Assembly (NCBI GenBank): GCA_964573885.1
Contig: CAZNLL010000081.1
Coordinates: 1-17,677, forward strand
Length of the DNA stretch: 17,677 nucleotides
Direction of reading: 5' to 3'
Source of the DNA: CAZNLL01 sp964573885
GTDB lineage: Bacteria; Desulfobacterota; DSM-4660; Desulfatiglandales; Desulfatiglandaceae
The notes under the pieces are model-generated. The model saw only the letters and a list, made by a program, of their open reading frames with translations, did not search any database and had not been told where the DNA came from. This document shows positions 1-7,225 of this stretch, piece by piece. Within the stretch, counting starts at the first letter, position 1, and each line of letters opens with the position of its first letter. A program made the translations under genes and the position numbers.

Positions 1-1
1 C

Positions 2-37
2 AATGAGAAGATCCCTCAGTCCGAGTGGTATGCTTAA
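2..37 (+). CDS. possible 3' end of an upstream protein-coding gene
   Basis: An open frame enters from the left edge and gives the eleven residues NEKIPQSEWYA before a TAA stop at 35-37. The composition is reasonable for a protein C-terminus and the gene would run in the same direction as the dehydrogenase operon. The fragment is too short to assign to a family, and a chance open frame of this length is common. It would be confirmed only by sequence to the left of the window. Confidence 0.3.
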   Translation, partial: NEKIPQSEWYA

Positions 38-160
38 AAAATCCATTCTACCAGGAGTGAATTTTAAATCCAGAGAAGAGATGCTTTTTGCCGGATTTCC
101 CCAAGGGAGGCCGGGGTTACGGAAACGGCCCTTTAATCGGTCGCTGGCGCTGGAAGATTT

Positions 161-176
161 TGGCACACTTGTTGCC
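161..176 (+). promoter_or_regulatory. sigma-54 (-24/-12) promoter of the dehydrogenase operon
   Basis: The sequence TGGCACA-CTTG-TTGCC fits the RpoN consensus TGGCACG-N4-TTGCW. The invariant GG is at 162-163 and GC at 174-175, exactly 12 bp apart. Transcription would start near 187, leaving a leader of about 49 nt before the dehydrogenase start at 236. The stretch 38-160 upstream holds no gene I can support and is the natural place for an activator binding site, but I could not recognise one. A sigma-54 activator is the third gene of the downstream operon. Confidence 0.82.
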
Positions 177-235
177 TCTTTAGATACGATGGTCTTTTGT
201 TGTGTTTAGAGTCACCGGCACCGAGGAAATAATAC

Positions 236-1414
236 ATGGAGAAGGCTATGAAGGAATGGGTTACCGTAGAAGGGGTCAAGAAGACCCTCTTCGGCATAGG
301 CGCCGTGGAGGGGCTTATGGGGGAATGTGAGGCCCTGAGGGTCTCCCGGGTCCTTCTGGTCATGGATAAAGACCTGTCCAGGATGGAGACAGGCCTTCGC
401 GTCCAGGAAATGTTCGAAAGGGGTCCGATTAGGGCTGTGCCCTACTTTGAGGTTACCCCTGAGCCCTCCCCGTCCCTTGCCGATTCCGGGGCCGGGCTCG
501 CCAAAAAAGAGGAGGTCCACTGTGTGATCGGCGTAGGGGGAGGGAGTACCATGGATGTGGCCAAGGCCGTTGCCGTACTGGTCACCAACGGGGGAAAGGC
601 GGAGGATTATCTGGGCCTGGGACGGGTTAAAGGGCCCGGACTGCCCACCATTATGGTTCCCACAACGGCTGGAACCGGGAGTGAGGCGACCTTTACCTCC
701 GTGTTTACCATGCGGGAGAGGCGGGCCAAAGGGGGCATAAACAGCCCTTTCCTCTATCCCCACACGGCCATTTTGGACCCGGAGCTCACCCTTGACCTGC
801 CTCCGGAGACCACCGCTTATACCGGAATGGACGCCTTGACCCATGCCATGGAGTCTTTGACCTCTCTCCAGGCCCATTTCATGAGCGAACCCTTGTCCAT
901 GCGGGCCATAGAGCTGATTGCCCGGAACTTGAGGGGGGCCGTATTCCAGGGCCGGAATCTTCACTACAGAAATAGAATGATGCAGGGGAGCTACCTTGCC
1001 GGGCTGGGTTTGGCCATGGCCGGGGTAGGGGCGGTGCATGCCCTGGCCTACCCCCTGGGGGCCCTTTTTGATATCCCCCATGGTCTGGCCAATGCCGTGC
1101 TTCTTCCCTATGTGCTGGAATACAATTATCCGGGCGATACGGCCAAGTTCGCGCGCATCGCCGCGGCCATGGGCCAAGAGGACCCGGGCTCCTCGGAGCG
1201 GGATATGGCCGGTCTGGTGGTGAGGGCCACGGCCCAGCTTGGCCGCGATATCGGGATTCCCCTGACCCTGGAGGAGATGCAGATTCCCGAGGCGTCCATA
1301 CCCGAAATGGCCAGGGCCGCCATGGAGGTGGCCAGGCCCATGATGAATAACCCCAGACCCATGACAGCGGCCACCGCCGAGCAGGTTTACAGGAGGGCCT
1401 TTGAGGGGAGATGA
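236..1414 (+). CDS. iron-containing (group III) alcohol dehydrogenase
   Basis: NAD(P)-dependent oxidoreductase interconverting an alcohol and an aldehyde in the cytosol; the substrate cannot be read from the sequence. The 392 residues match the usual family length. The nucleotide-binding GVGGGSTMDVAK motif lies near residue 100. Metal ligands are visible as D199 and H203 in MDALTH, H268 in GAVH and H282 in IPHG, spaced as in E. coli FucO (14 residues between the last two). The position after H268 that is a second His in FucO is Tyr here (AYPLG), which also occurs in relatives. The start at 236 has a GAGGAA ribosome site 7-8 nt upstream; ATG 248 is the alternative. It is the first gene behind the sigma-54 promoter and is followed by an aminotransferase, which suggests an aldehyde intermediate shared between alcohol and amine (inference). 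Confidence 0.93.
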   Translation: MEKAMKEWVTVEGVKKTLFGIGAVEGLMGECEALRVSRVLLVMDKDLSRMETGLRVQEMFERGPIRAVPYFEVTPEPSPSLADSGAGLAKKEEVHCVIGVGGGSTMDVAKAVAVLVTNGGKAEDYLGLGRVKGPGLPTIMVPTTAGTGSEATFTSVFTMRERRAKGGINSPFLYPHTAILDPELTLDLPPETTAYTGMDALTHAMESLTSLQAHFMSEPLSMRAIELIARNLRGAVFQGRNLHYRNRMMQGSYLAGLGLAMAGVGAVHALAYPLGALFDIPHGLANAVLLPYVLEYNYPGDTAKFARIAAAMGQEDPGSSERDMAGLVVRATAQLGRDIGIPLTLEEMQIPEASIPEMARAAMEVARPMMNNPRPMTAATAEQVYRRAFEGR

Positions 1415-1453
1415 GGGCCCTGGGGAACACCTATTTTTTTTGAGGAGGAATGT

Positions 1454-2656
1454 ATGCCGGGCTATGAGATTATAGGGGAAGAGGAGCAACAGGAAATACT
1501 GGATGTGCTCGCATCCAAGACCCTTTTTCGATATGAGTTCCATGAACAGAGACGGGGGGTGTATAAGGTGGAGGCCTTTGAAAAGGCCTTTGCCGATTAC
1601 TGCGGTGTCAAACACGCCCTGGCTGTTTCTTCCGCTACCGCGGCCCTCCGGGTGGCCCTGGCCGCCCTTGGCGTCGGTCCCGGCGACGAGGTCGTCACCC
1701 AGGGCTTTACCTTTGTAGCCACCTGGGAGGCCGTGTTTGAGAGCGGCGCCGTACCGGTCTTTGCCGAGATCGATGACACCCTTTGCCTGGACCCGGCGGA
1801 CATCGAAAACAGGGTCTCCCCCCGTACAAAGGCCATTATACCGGTCCATATGTGCGGAGGGCAGGCAAAAATCAAACAAATTGTGGAGGTGGCCGACAGG
1901 CTCAATATCCCGGTCATAGAGGATACAGCCCAGGCCTGCGGCGGCAGGCTTCACGGCAGGGCCCTGGGGACCTTCGGAAGGATGGGCACCTTTTCTTTTG
2001 ATGCGGTTAAGACCCTGACCACGGGGGAAGGCGGCATGATCATTACCAACGATAAAGACCTTTTTGTGCGCTCCTCTGAATTCCATGATCATGGCCATGA
2101 CCACGACCCGAATGTGGGGCGCGGATTGGAAAAGAGAAACTTTATCGGCTTTAATTACCGCATGATGGAACTTCAAGGGGCTTTGGGCCTGGCCCAGTTG
2201 AGAAAGCTCGATGACCAGATCCTCCAGAGGCAGCGGCAGAACAAGGCCCGCATCAAGGGGGTCCTTTCAGGGATCGATCAGGTCACCTTCAGGCATTCAC
2301 CGGATGAAGACGGGGATATCGGGTCCTTTATCACTTTTTTTCTCCCCAATGAGGAAAAGGCCCGGGCTTTTAACAAAGTCCTCACCGAGGAGGGATGCCC
2401 GGCTGTATCCTGGTTTGAGAACCCCTGGCATTATTACGGACAGTGGGAACACCTGTTGGCCAGCAAAAGCTGCCTCCCTTCAGGTTACCCCTTTAAAACG
2501 GAAGACGGGCAGGACAGATGCAATTATCCCGTTTCTTCGCTCCCCGAGACGGCGAGGATTCTTTCCCGCTCACTGACCATCCCCATCAATATTCATATGG
2601 ACCAAGAGATTCCCCGGATTATCCAGGCCATACAAAAGGCCGCCCTGGCCCTTTAA
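1454..2656 (+). CDS. DegT/DnrJ/EryC1/StrS-family PLP aminotransferase
   Basis: Pyridoxal-phosphate aminotransferase of the fold-type I DegT group, 400 residues, full length for the family. Visible elements are the phosphate-binding SSATAALRVAL region (about residues 56-66), the EDTAQACGG segment with the aspartate that pairs with the pyridine nitrogen (D157), and the Schiff-base lysine K186 in SFDAVKTLTTGEGG. A His/Asp-rich FHDHGHDHDP stretch follows near residue 214. Family members usually aminate keto-sugars. Here there are no sugar-nucleotide or polysaccharide genes nearby, and its partner is an alcohol dehydrogenase under sigma-54 control, so a role in amino-alcohol or amine metabolism is equally plausible (inference). 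A strong GAGGAGGA ribosome site sits just upstream. The gap to the dehydrogenase is 39 nt and contains a run of eight T (1434-1441). Confidence 0.92.
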   Translation: MPGYEIIGEEEQQEILDVLASKTLFRYEFHEQRRGVYKVEAFEKAFADYCGVKHALAVSSATAALRVALAALGVGPGDEVVTQGFTFVATWEAVFESGAVPVFAEIDDTLCLDPADIENRVSPRTKAIIPVHMCGGQAKIKQIVEVADRLNIPVIEDTAQACGGRLHGRALGTFGRMGTFSFDAVKTLTTGEGGMIITNDKDLFVRSSEFHDHGHDHDPNVGRGLEKRNFIGFNYRMMELQGALGLAQLRKLDDQILQRQRQNKARIKGVLSGIDQVTFRHSPDEDGDIGSFITFFLPNEEKARAFNKVLTEEGCPAVSWFENPWHYYGQWEHLLASKSCLPSGYPFKTEDGQDRCNYPVSSLPETARILSRSLTIPINIHMDQEIPRIIQAIQKAALAL

Positions 2657-2744
2657 ACCCAGGGGGCTGTCAAGATACTTGTCAAAAGCGCTACATTTTT
2701 GTAACTTTGAAATAAACATCCCACGGGAAGGTCATTTTCTGCCC

Positions 2745-4283
2745 ATGGCTAAGAAAGATGCCAAGAGAACCGATAAGGTCGCCTGCCTCTACGAAATCAC
2801 CACGGCCATCCATGTCACCTTTGACTTGAGGCAGTCTCTTCACAAGGTGCTGGACCTGCTCTGGCAATACCTGGGCATGGACCGGAGTTCCATCACCCTT
2901 CTTAATCCCGACACCTCGGAAATCCATATCGAAGTGGCGCACGGCATCTCAGAAAGGGAGAAAACAAAGGGACGGTATAAGTTGGGTGAGGGGATCACGG
3001 GCCGGGTCATAGAAACGGGTCGGGCCATGGCCGTTCCCAACATTGATGAGGAACCCCTGTTTCTGGACAGGACCGGGGCCAGAAGCCGTGTGGATAAATC
3101 CAATATCTCCTTTGTGTGCGTACCCATTAAGGAGGGCCGGAGGGCGATCGGCGCCCTCAGTGTGGATCGGGCCTATAAGGGGGTCTCGGTCTTGGATGAG
3201 GATGTCAGGCTCCTGACCATTATCAGCAGCCTCATCGCCCAGAAGGTGGCCCTCCTTGACAAGATTAACCGGGAACAGGAGCAGCTCCGGGAAGAGAATA
3301 TCCGCCTGAGAAAGGAGCTCAACAAGAAATATAGCTTTACCAACATCATCGGCAACAGTCGAAAGATGCAAGAGATCTTTTACCTCATCACCCAAGTGGC
3401 CAAGAGCAATGCCAATGTCTTGCTGCTGGGGGAAAGCGGCACCGGAAAAGAGCTGGTGGCCAATGCCATCCATTACAACAGCCTGCGTGCGGACAAACCC
3501 CTCATCAAGGTCAACTGTGCGGCCCTGCCGGAAAACCTCGTGGAGGCCGAGCTCTTTGGCTATGAAAAGGGGGCCTTTACCGGGGCGAACCGGGAAAAGG
3601 CCGGCAAGTTCGAACTGGCCAACGGAGGCACCATTTTTCTGGATGAAATCGGATCCCTGGCCCTGGAAAGCCAGGGCAAGCTTCTGCGGGTTCTACAGGA
3701 AAAAGAGCTTGAAAGGCTTGGGGGCACTCAAGTCACTACGGTGAATGTCCGGCTCATTGCAGCCACCAACAAGGATCTGGGAGGCTCGGTGGAGGCGGGG
3801 ACTTTCAGGGAAGACCTGTTTTATCGCCTTAACGTGTATCCCATATATCTCCCCCCCCTCAGGGAGAGGGAGGCTGACGTGCTATTGCTGGCCGACTATT
3901 TCCTTGAGCGTTATGCCGCAGAGTATGACAAAGACATCAAGCGCATTTCCACGCCCGCCATTGAGGCCCTTACCCAGTATCACTGGCCGGGCAATGTGAG
4001 GGAGCTGGAAAACTGTATGGAAAGGGCCGTGCTCCTCTGCGATGACCACGTGATCCACAGCTTTCACCTGCCTCCCACTTTGCAGACGGCCAAGGACACG
4101 GGGACCCAGCAGTCCCAGTCGCTCCAGGAGGCCGTGGAAAGGTACGAGCGGGAACTCCTCATCGATGCCCTTAAGACCAGCCGGGGAAACATGAGGAGGG
4201 CCTCCAAGGCCTTGAAGACCACGGAACGGATTTTTGGCTATAAGGTCAGGAAGTACGGCGTAGAGCCCAAGCAGTACCGGTAA
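2745..4283 (+). CDS. sigma-54 dependent transcriptional activator, GAF-AAA+-HTH (NifA-like layout)
   Basis: Bacterial enhancer-binding protein that remodels RpoN holoenzyme by ATP hydrolysis. Counting from ATG 2745 (512 residues), a GAF sensory domain spans roughly residues 15-165 and a short coiled linker rich in Glu/Arg follows. The AAA+ domain has Walker A GESGTGKE (about 228), the sigma-54 contact loop GAFTGA (about 275), Walker B GGTIFLDEIG (about 294-303) and WPGNVRELEN. A Fis/NifA-type helix-turn-helix with FGYKVRKYGV closes the protein. There is no receiver domain, so it is probably controlled by a small ligand or partner bound to GAF rather than phosphorylation. An in-frame TTG at 2679 would add 22 residues; I prefer the ATG because MAKKDAK begins a normal domain lead-in. 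It shares strand with the dehydrogenase and aminotransferase (88 nt gap) and lies between two sigma-54 promoters, its likely targets. Confidence 0.93.
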   Translation: MAKKDAKRTDKVACLYEITTAIHVTFDLRQSLHKVLDLLWQYLGMDRSSITLLNPDTSEIHIEVAHGISEREKTKGRYKLGEGITGRVIETGRAMAVPNIDEEPLFLDRTGARSRVDKSNISFVCVPIKEGRRAIGALSVDRAYKGVSVLDEDVRLLTIISSLIAQKVALLDKINREQEQLREENIRLRKELNKKYSFTNIIGNSRKMQEIFYLITQVAKSNANVLLLGESGTGKELVANAIHYNSLRADKPLIKVNCAALPENLVEAELFGYEKGAFTGANREKAGKFELANGGTIFLDEIGSLALESQGKLLRVLQEKELERLGGTQVTTVNVRLIAATNKDLGGSVEAGTFREDLFYRLNVYPIYLPPLREREADVLLLADYFLERYAAEYDKDIKRISTPAIEALTQYHWPGNVRELENCMERAVLLCDDHVIHSFHLPPTLQTAKDTGTQQSQSLQEAVERYERELLIDALKTSRGNMRRASKALKTTERIFGYKVRKYGVEPKQYR

Positions 4284-4628
4284 GAAAGCGCCTTCTTCCC
4301 TTCGGCCTCTTTCCCCTTCAACCCCCCCCTGGGCCACTCGATCGTTATCCCCAAGTTTACCCGCAGAGAACCATTTCCCTCCTTTTTCTTGGATCGATTC
4401 CAGAAGGGATCTCTTAAGGCTTCAATTCCCGCCAAAAATGTAATTTCCACCTCAAGATAGAACAAAATTGAAGATTAAAAGGCCTGGTCTCTTTTCTGGC
4501 CTGAGAAAAAAGGATCATGATTTCAAAAGCTTACTCAAATGTTTTGCAAAAGACCTTTCTTGGCCCGGACCTTGCTCTTATCCCTGATAAAACTTGGAAT
4601 TGAGTTTCGGAATTAAGGAGAAGGCATC
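4284..4628 (+). other. intergenic region between activator and outer-membrane protein
   Basis: This 345-bp stretch has no convincing gene. Its first part is pyrimidine-rich and its second half is AT-rich. It contains the sigma-54 promoter at 4561-4576, the palindrome ATCATGAT at 4514-4521 and the 10-bp perfect palindrome TTTTGCAAAA at 4542-4551. The palindromes are candidate regulator sites only; the second is closer to the promoter than a classical enhancer site. A short inverted repeat, AGGCC at 4480-4484 with GGCCT at 4498-4502, is too weak to call a terminator. Confidence 0.6.
4561..4576 (+). promoter_or_regulatory. sigma-54 (-24/-12) promoter of the outer-membrane protein gene
   Basis: TGGCCCG-GACC-TTGCT matches the RpoN consensus. 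The invariant GG is at 4562-4563 and GC at 4574-4575, 12 bp apart, the same geometry as the site at 161-176. The start point would be near 4587, giving a leader of about 42 nt before ATG 4629. The nearest regulator is the sigma-54 activator ending at 4283. Confidence 0.82.
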
Positions 4629-5429
4629 ATGATATGGAAAAGAATACTATGGTCCTTTTTGGGGGCCGGGCTGGCGGTTCTCCTATTCTCTCCCGGGACC
4701 GGGGCGGAGGAGGGGGTGAAGCCAACAGGAAGCGCCGATGTGGGGATTTACAGCAAGTATATCTGGCGGGGTTATGAATTGAGCGACGACAGTGTCGTGA
4801 TCCAACCTTCGGCCACCGTGGAATACAGGGGATTTAGCATGAACATCTGGGGGAACCTGGACACCGACTTTGATGACATGGACCCGGGCACCTCGGACAA
4901 GAGCGAGTGGACCGAGACGGATCTGACCCTGGCCTATGACCGAAGTTTCGGGCCTTGGGCCCTGGGCCTGGGATACATCTACTATGGCCTGGATGGCGTG
5001 GACGACTCCCAGGAGGTGTACGTGAGCCTGGGCCTGGATTTGTTCCTTTCCCCTACCCTGACCGTGTACCGGGAGGTGTCCCACTATCCGGGCTGGTACG
5101 TCAATTTTGGTTTGTCCCACTCTATTGAGTTGGCCGGGGGAATCACTCTGGATTTGGCCGGATCTGCGGGTTACTATTACTCGGATGATGACGGTTTTGT
5201 GGAGGTGGACGCGGCCCTGAATCCCACGGCGGAAAAATACCGGAATTTCCACGACGGGCTCCTGTCCGCCGGCCTCACCATCCCCCTGGGGGGATACCTG
5301 ACCCTGAATCCCATGGTCGCCTATTCCTTCCCCTTATCAGGCAAAGCGGATGATCTTCTCACTGCCACAAGCTTCAGCCATGATTCGGATTTTTTCTACG
5401 GGGGGATCACGCTTTCCGTGGCCTTTTAA
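4629..5429 (+). CDS. outer-membrane beta-barrel protein (TorF-like / putative porin)
   Basis: Predicted exported outer-membrane barrel of 266 residues. A signal peptide is clear at residues 1 to about 26 (basic start MIWKR, hydrophobic core, probable cleavage after PGTGA). The mature part alternates aromatic and polar residues in short strands separated by acidic turns (for example DTDFDDMDPGTSDKSE). The SADVGIYSKYIWRGYE opening resembles the TorF/Gcw_chp family of small putative porins. The last strand ends in GITLSVAF, a terminal-Phe beta-signal recognised by the BAM machinery. A likely ribosome site, AAGGAG, precedes ATG 4629. The sigma-54 promoter upstream suggests co-regulation with the dehydrogenase/aminotransferase operon, so the barrel may admit the substrate of that pathway (inference). 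Its last 23 bp overlap the 3' end of the opposite-strand gene. Confidence 0.82.
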   Translation: MIWKRILWSFLGAGLAVLLFSPGTGAEEGVKPTGSADVGIYSKYIWRGYELSDDSVVIQPSATVEYRGFSMNIWGNLDTDFDDMDPGTSDKSEWTETDLTLAYDRSFGPWALGLGYIYYGLDGVDDSQEVYVSLGLDLFLSPTLTVYREVSHYPGWYVNFGLSHSIELAGGITLDLAGSAGYYYSDDDGFVEVDAALNPTAEKYRNFHDGLLSAGLTIPLGGYLTLNPMVAYSFPLSGKADDLLTATSFSHDSDFFYGGITLSVAF

Positions 5430-7209
5430 TGAGCGGGAAGGTCCAGGGGCTGCGCCGGGCTCGCTCTGCCCCGGCAACGGGGTGGCATTCTTGGTCCAGG
5501 ATATACTGCATGATGGCCAGGGAGCACGAATAGGTGGCCTCCAGACCGGTGAGCCCCAAGGGCCGGCTCAGGAGGCTGGCCCGCAGGTTATAGGGTGTGT
5601 CCGAGCTGTAATGCAGGATGCCCAGGTGAAAATCCAGGGGCACTTGGATCTCAACCATGCTCGCATCTTTCAAGCCCCCTGCCTGAAACAGGTCTCTTAC
5701 CGCCGCCAGGCAAGGACCCGCCTCCATTTCAATGCCCGTAAAGTCGGCCCTGTGAAGGTCGCGTACCGTATCCCAGCTGTGAAGGAAAGTGCCCTGAACC
5801 GTCAGGGAGCGTTGGTCGTCGAACACGGCACTGTCACAAAGATGGGGGATCAGGTTCCGTGCGCTAAAGCAGTTTTTAAAGCAGTAGAGCCGCTTTGAAT
5901 GAATATCTCGGACCTGGCTTGGGATGAGAATATCTCCGAGGCGCCCGATCATGGCTGCGCTTTTTCCCAGGATGAAAAGGCCACGCCAGTCGTGGAGGTA
6001 ATGAGCGGCCGTTTTCAAGAGGTGAAAGGCGGCAAAACCCAGGGGATAGTCGGTGTTGAAAATGACGGCCCGGCTTTTGGACAACTTGCCCGGATCCTTC
6101 AGGCGCAGGCGCGGATCCATTGAATGAGGCCTTAATCGGCCCAATTCGATCAACTGGGCCTCGGCCAGGAGCGGTGGCAAGGGTTTGGTCCGTTGGATGC
6201 CGGCCTCAGATTCCATCTCTTGCTTGGCTTGGGCAAAGCCCTCGTCCTTGGCCAGGAGTTGGGCCTGGGCCAGGTAGAGCATGTTGCGGGATGCGAGGGG
6301 GTCTTCGTCCTCCAGGCGGGCCATGGCCTGGTTGAATTCTTTACTACAATGTTGGGCCGCAAATTGCCTGATTCTTTCTGTGTGGCGGTCACCGAAGTCC
6401 AGGGCCAGGTTGACCAGAGAGTGGTTATTGCTGGTCACCAGATATACGGGCCGGTTGCGGACGTCATAGGCGTCAAAAAAAGCCATTACCCCTTCCCACC
6501 ATTCACGGGCCAGGTGGCGGAAGTCCTTTTCCCTGAGGGGCAATATCTGCAGGGTGATGTCCTTGCCCCCTGCGGCAAGGGCAGCGATCTTACGGTCCCA
6601 GTCCCGGCCCCAAAGCTGCCGGATGGCGTCATGGTCCGCCCGGTTGAGACCCAGGGCATTGCGTACCTTTGAATCCATCTCAGAGGCCCGGACTTCCTTG
6701 TCTGCAAGGGCCCGGGCGGGACCGTATCCTATGAGGCGCCGGTGCATCTTGTTCCACTCGATCTGATAGGCACACAGGCCCGGGATGAGGTCATCCAGAT
6801 CCGACAGGCTGGTAACCAGCACCACCAGCCTTTGCCGGCCGTCGAAAAAGGCGGTGCGCCGGCGCTTCTCCGCCTGAACCTGTTGCCAGGCGGTGATCTG
6901 ACCCAGGCCGTGGTCCTGCAAGGTTTGAAGGCTGCTGGCCACGACCACCTCCTGGACCAGGGGCATACAATCGGGCAGCCTGTTACAGGCATAAAGAAAG
7001 GCCGAAATAATGACCTCCTTTGATTCCACTCCCCGGTGCAGGCTGGAGCCCATTTTTTGATACTCGGGCAAAAGGCTGTCCACCTTTATTCTGTTAATGC
7101 GATGTAAGGCTTGATGATAGCTGTGCTGGTAACGCTGCACCTGGTTCCCTTCCTCCAGGGTGAGGCGTGTTTCTTCCGGCCTGAAAAGATGTGACAATTT
7201 GTGGATCAT
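5407..7209 (-). CDS. large protein with nucleoside phosphorylase-like C-terminal domain
   Basis: 600 residues from ATG 7209. The first ~370 residues are mostly helical and polar and I do not recognise their fold. From about 375 to 560 the sequence has the features of the PNP/UDP phosphorylase-nucleosidase superfamily. These are NTDYPLGFAAFHLL, then FILGKSAAMIGRLGDILIPS (GxGALxxxxxxGDIxIP-like), FTGIEMEAGPCLAAV near 489-500 (the E-M-E that contacts ribose) and HYSSDTPYN near 532 (comparable to the SD catalytic segment). Reaction and substrate are inferred only: phosphorolysis or hydrolysis of a purine nucleoside. It starts 16 nt after the AzgA-type permease ends, so the two are probably translated together, which supports a purine role. 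No export signal is seen. A longer start overlapping the permease exists but is less likely. The 3' end overlaps the porin gene tail to tail. Confidence 0.72.
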   Translation of the reverse strand: MIHKLSHLFRPEETRLTLEEGNQVQRYQHSYHQALHRINRIKVDSLLPEYQKMGSSLHRGVESKEVIISAFLYACNRLPDCMPLVQEVVVASSLQTLQDHGLGQITAWQQVQAEKRRRTAFFDGRQRLVVLVTSLSDLDDLIPGLCAYQIEWNKMHRRLIGYGPARALADKEVRASEMDSKVRNALGLNRADHDAIRQLWGRDWDRKIAALAAGGKDITLQILPLREKDFRHLAREWWEGVMAFFDAYDVRNRPVYLVTSNNHSLVNLALDFGDRHTERIRQFAAQHCSKEFNQAMARLEDEDPLASRNMLYLAQAQLLAKDEGFAQAKQEMESEAGIQRTKPLPPLLAEAQLIELGRLRPHSMDPRLRLKDPGKLSKSRAVIFNTDYPLGFAAFHLLKTAAHYLHDWRGLFILGKSAAMIGRLGDILIPSQVRDIHSKRLYCFKNCFSARNLIPHLCDSAVFDDQRSLTVQGTFLHSWDTVRDLHRADFTGIEMEAGPCLAAVRDLFQAGGLKDASMVEIQVPLDFHLGILHYSSDTPYNLRASLLSRPLGLTGLEATYSCSLAIMQYILDQECHPVAGAERARRSPWTFPLIKRPRKA

Positions 7210-7225
7210 AGCGGTCTCGTCGGGG

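Noticed and set aside
3..209. 68-codon frame at the left edge
   Set aside because: It overlaps the sigma-54 promoter, lacks a clear ribosome site and has an unremarkable translation.
212..2176. 654-codon open frame on the minus strand opposite the dehydrogenase and aminotransferase
   Set aside because: Low-complexity Gly/His/Pro-rich translation without domains, lying antisense to two well-recognised genes. It is a by-product of GC-rich third positions.
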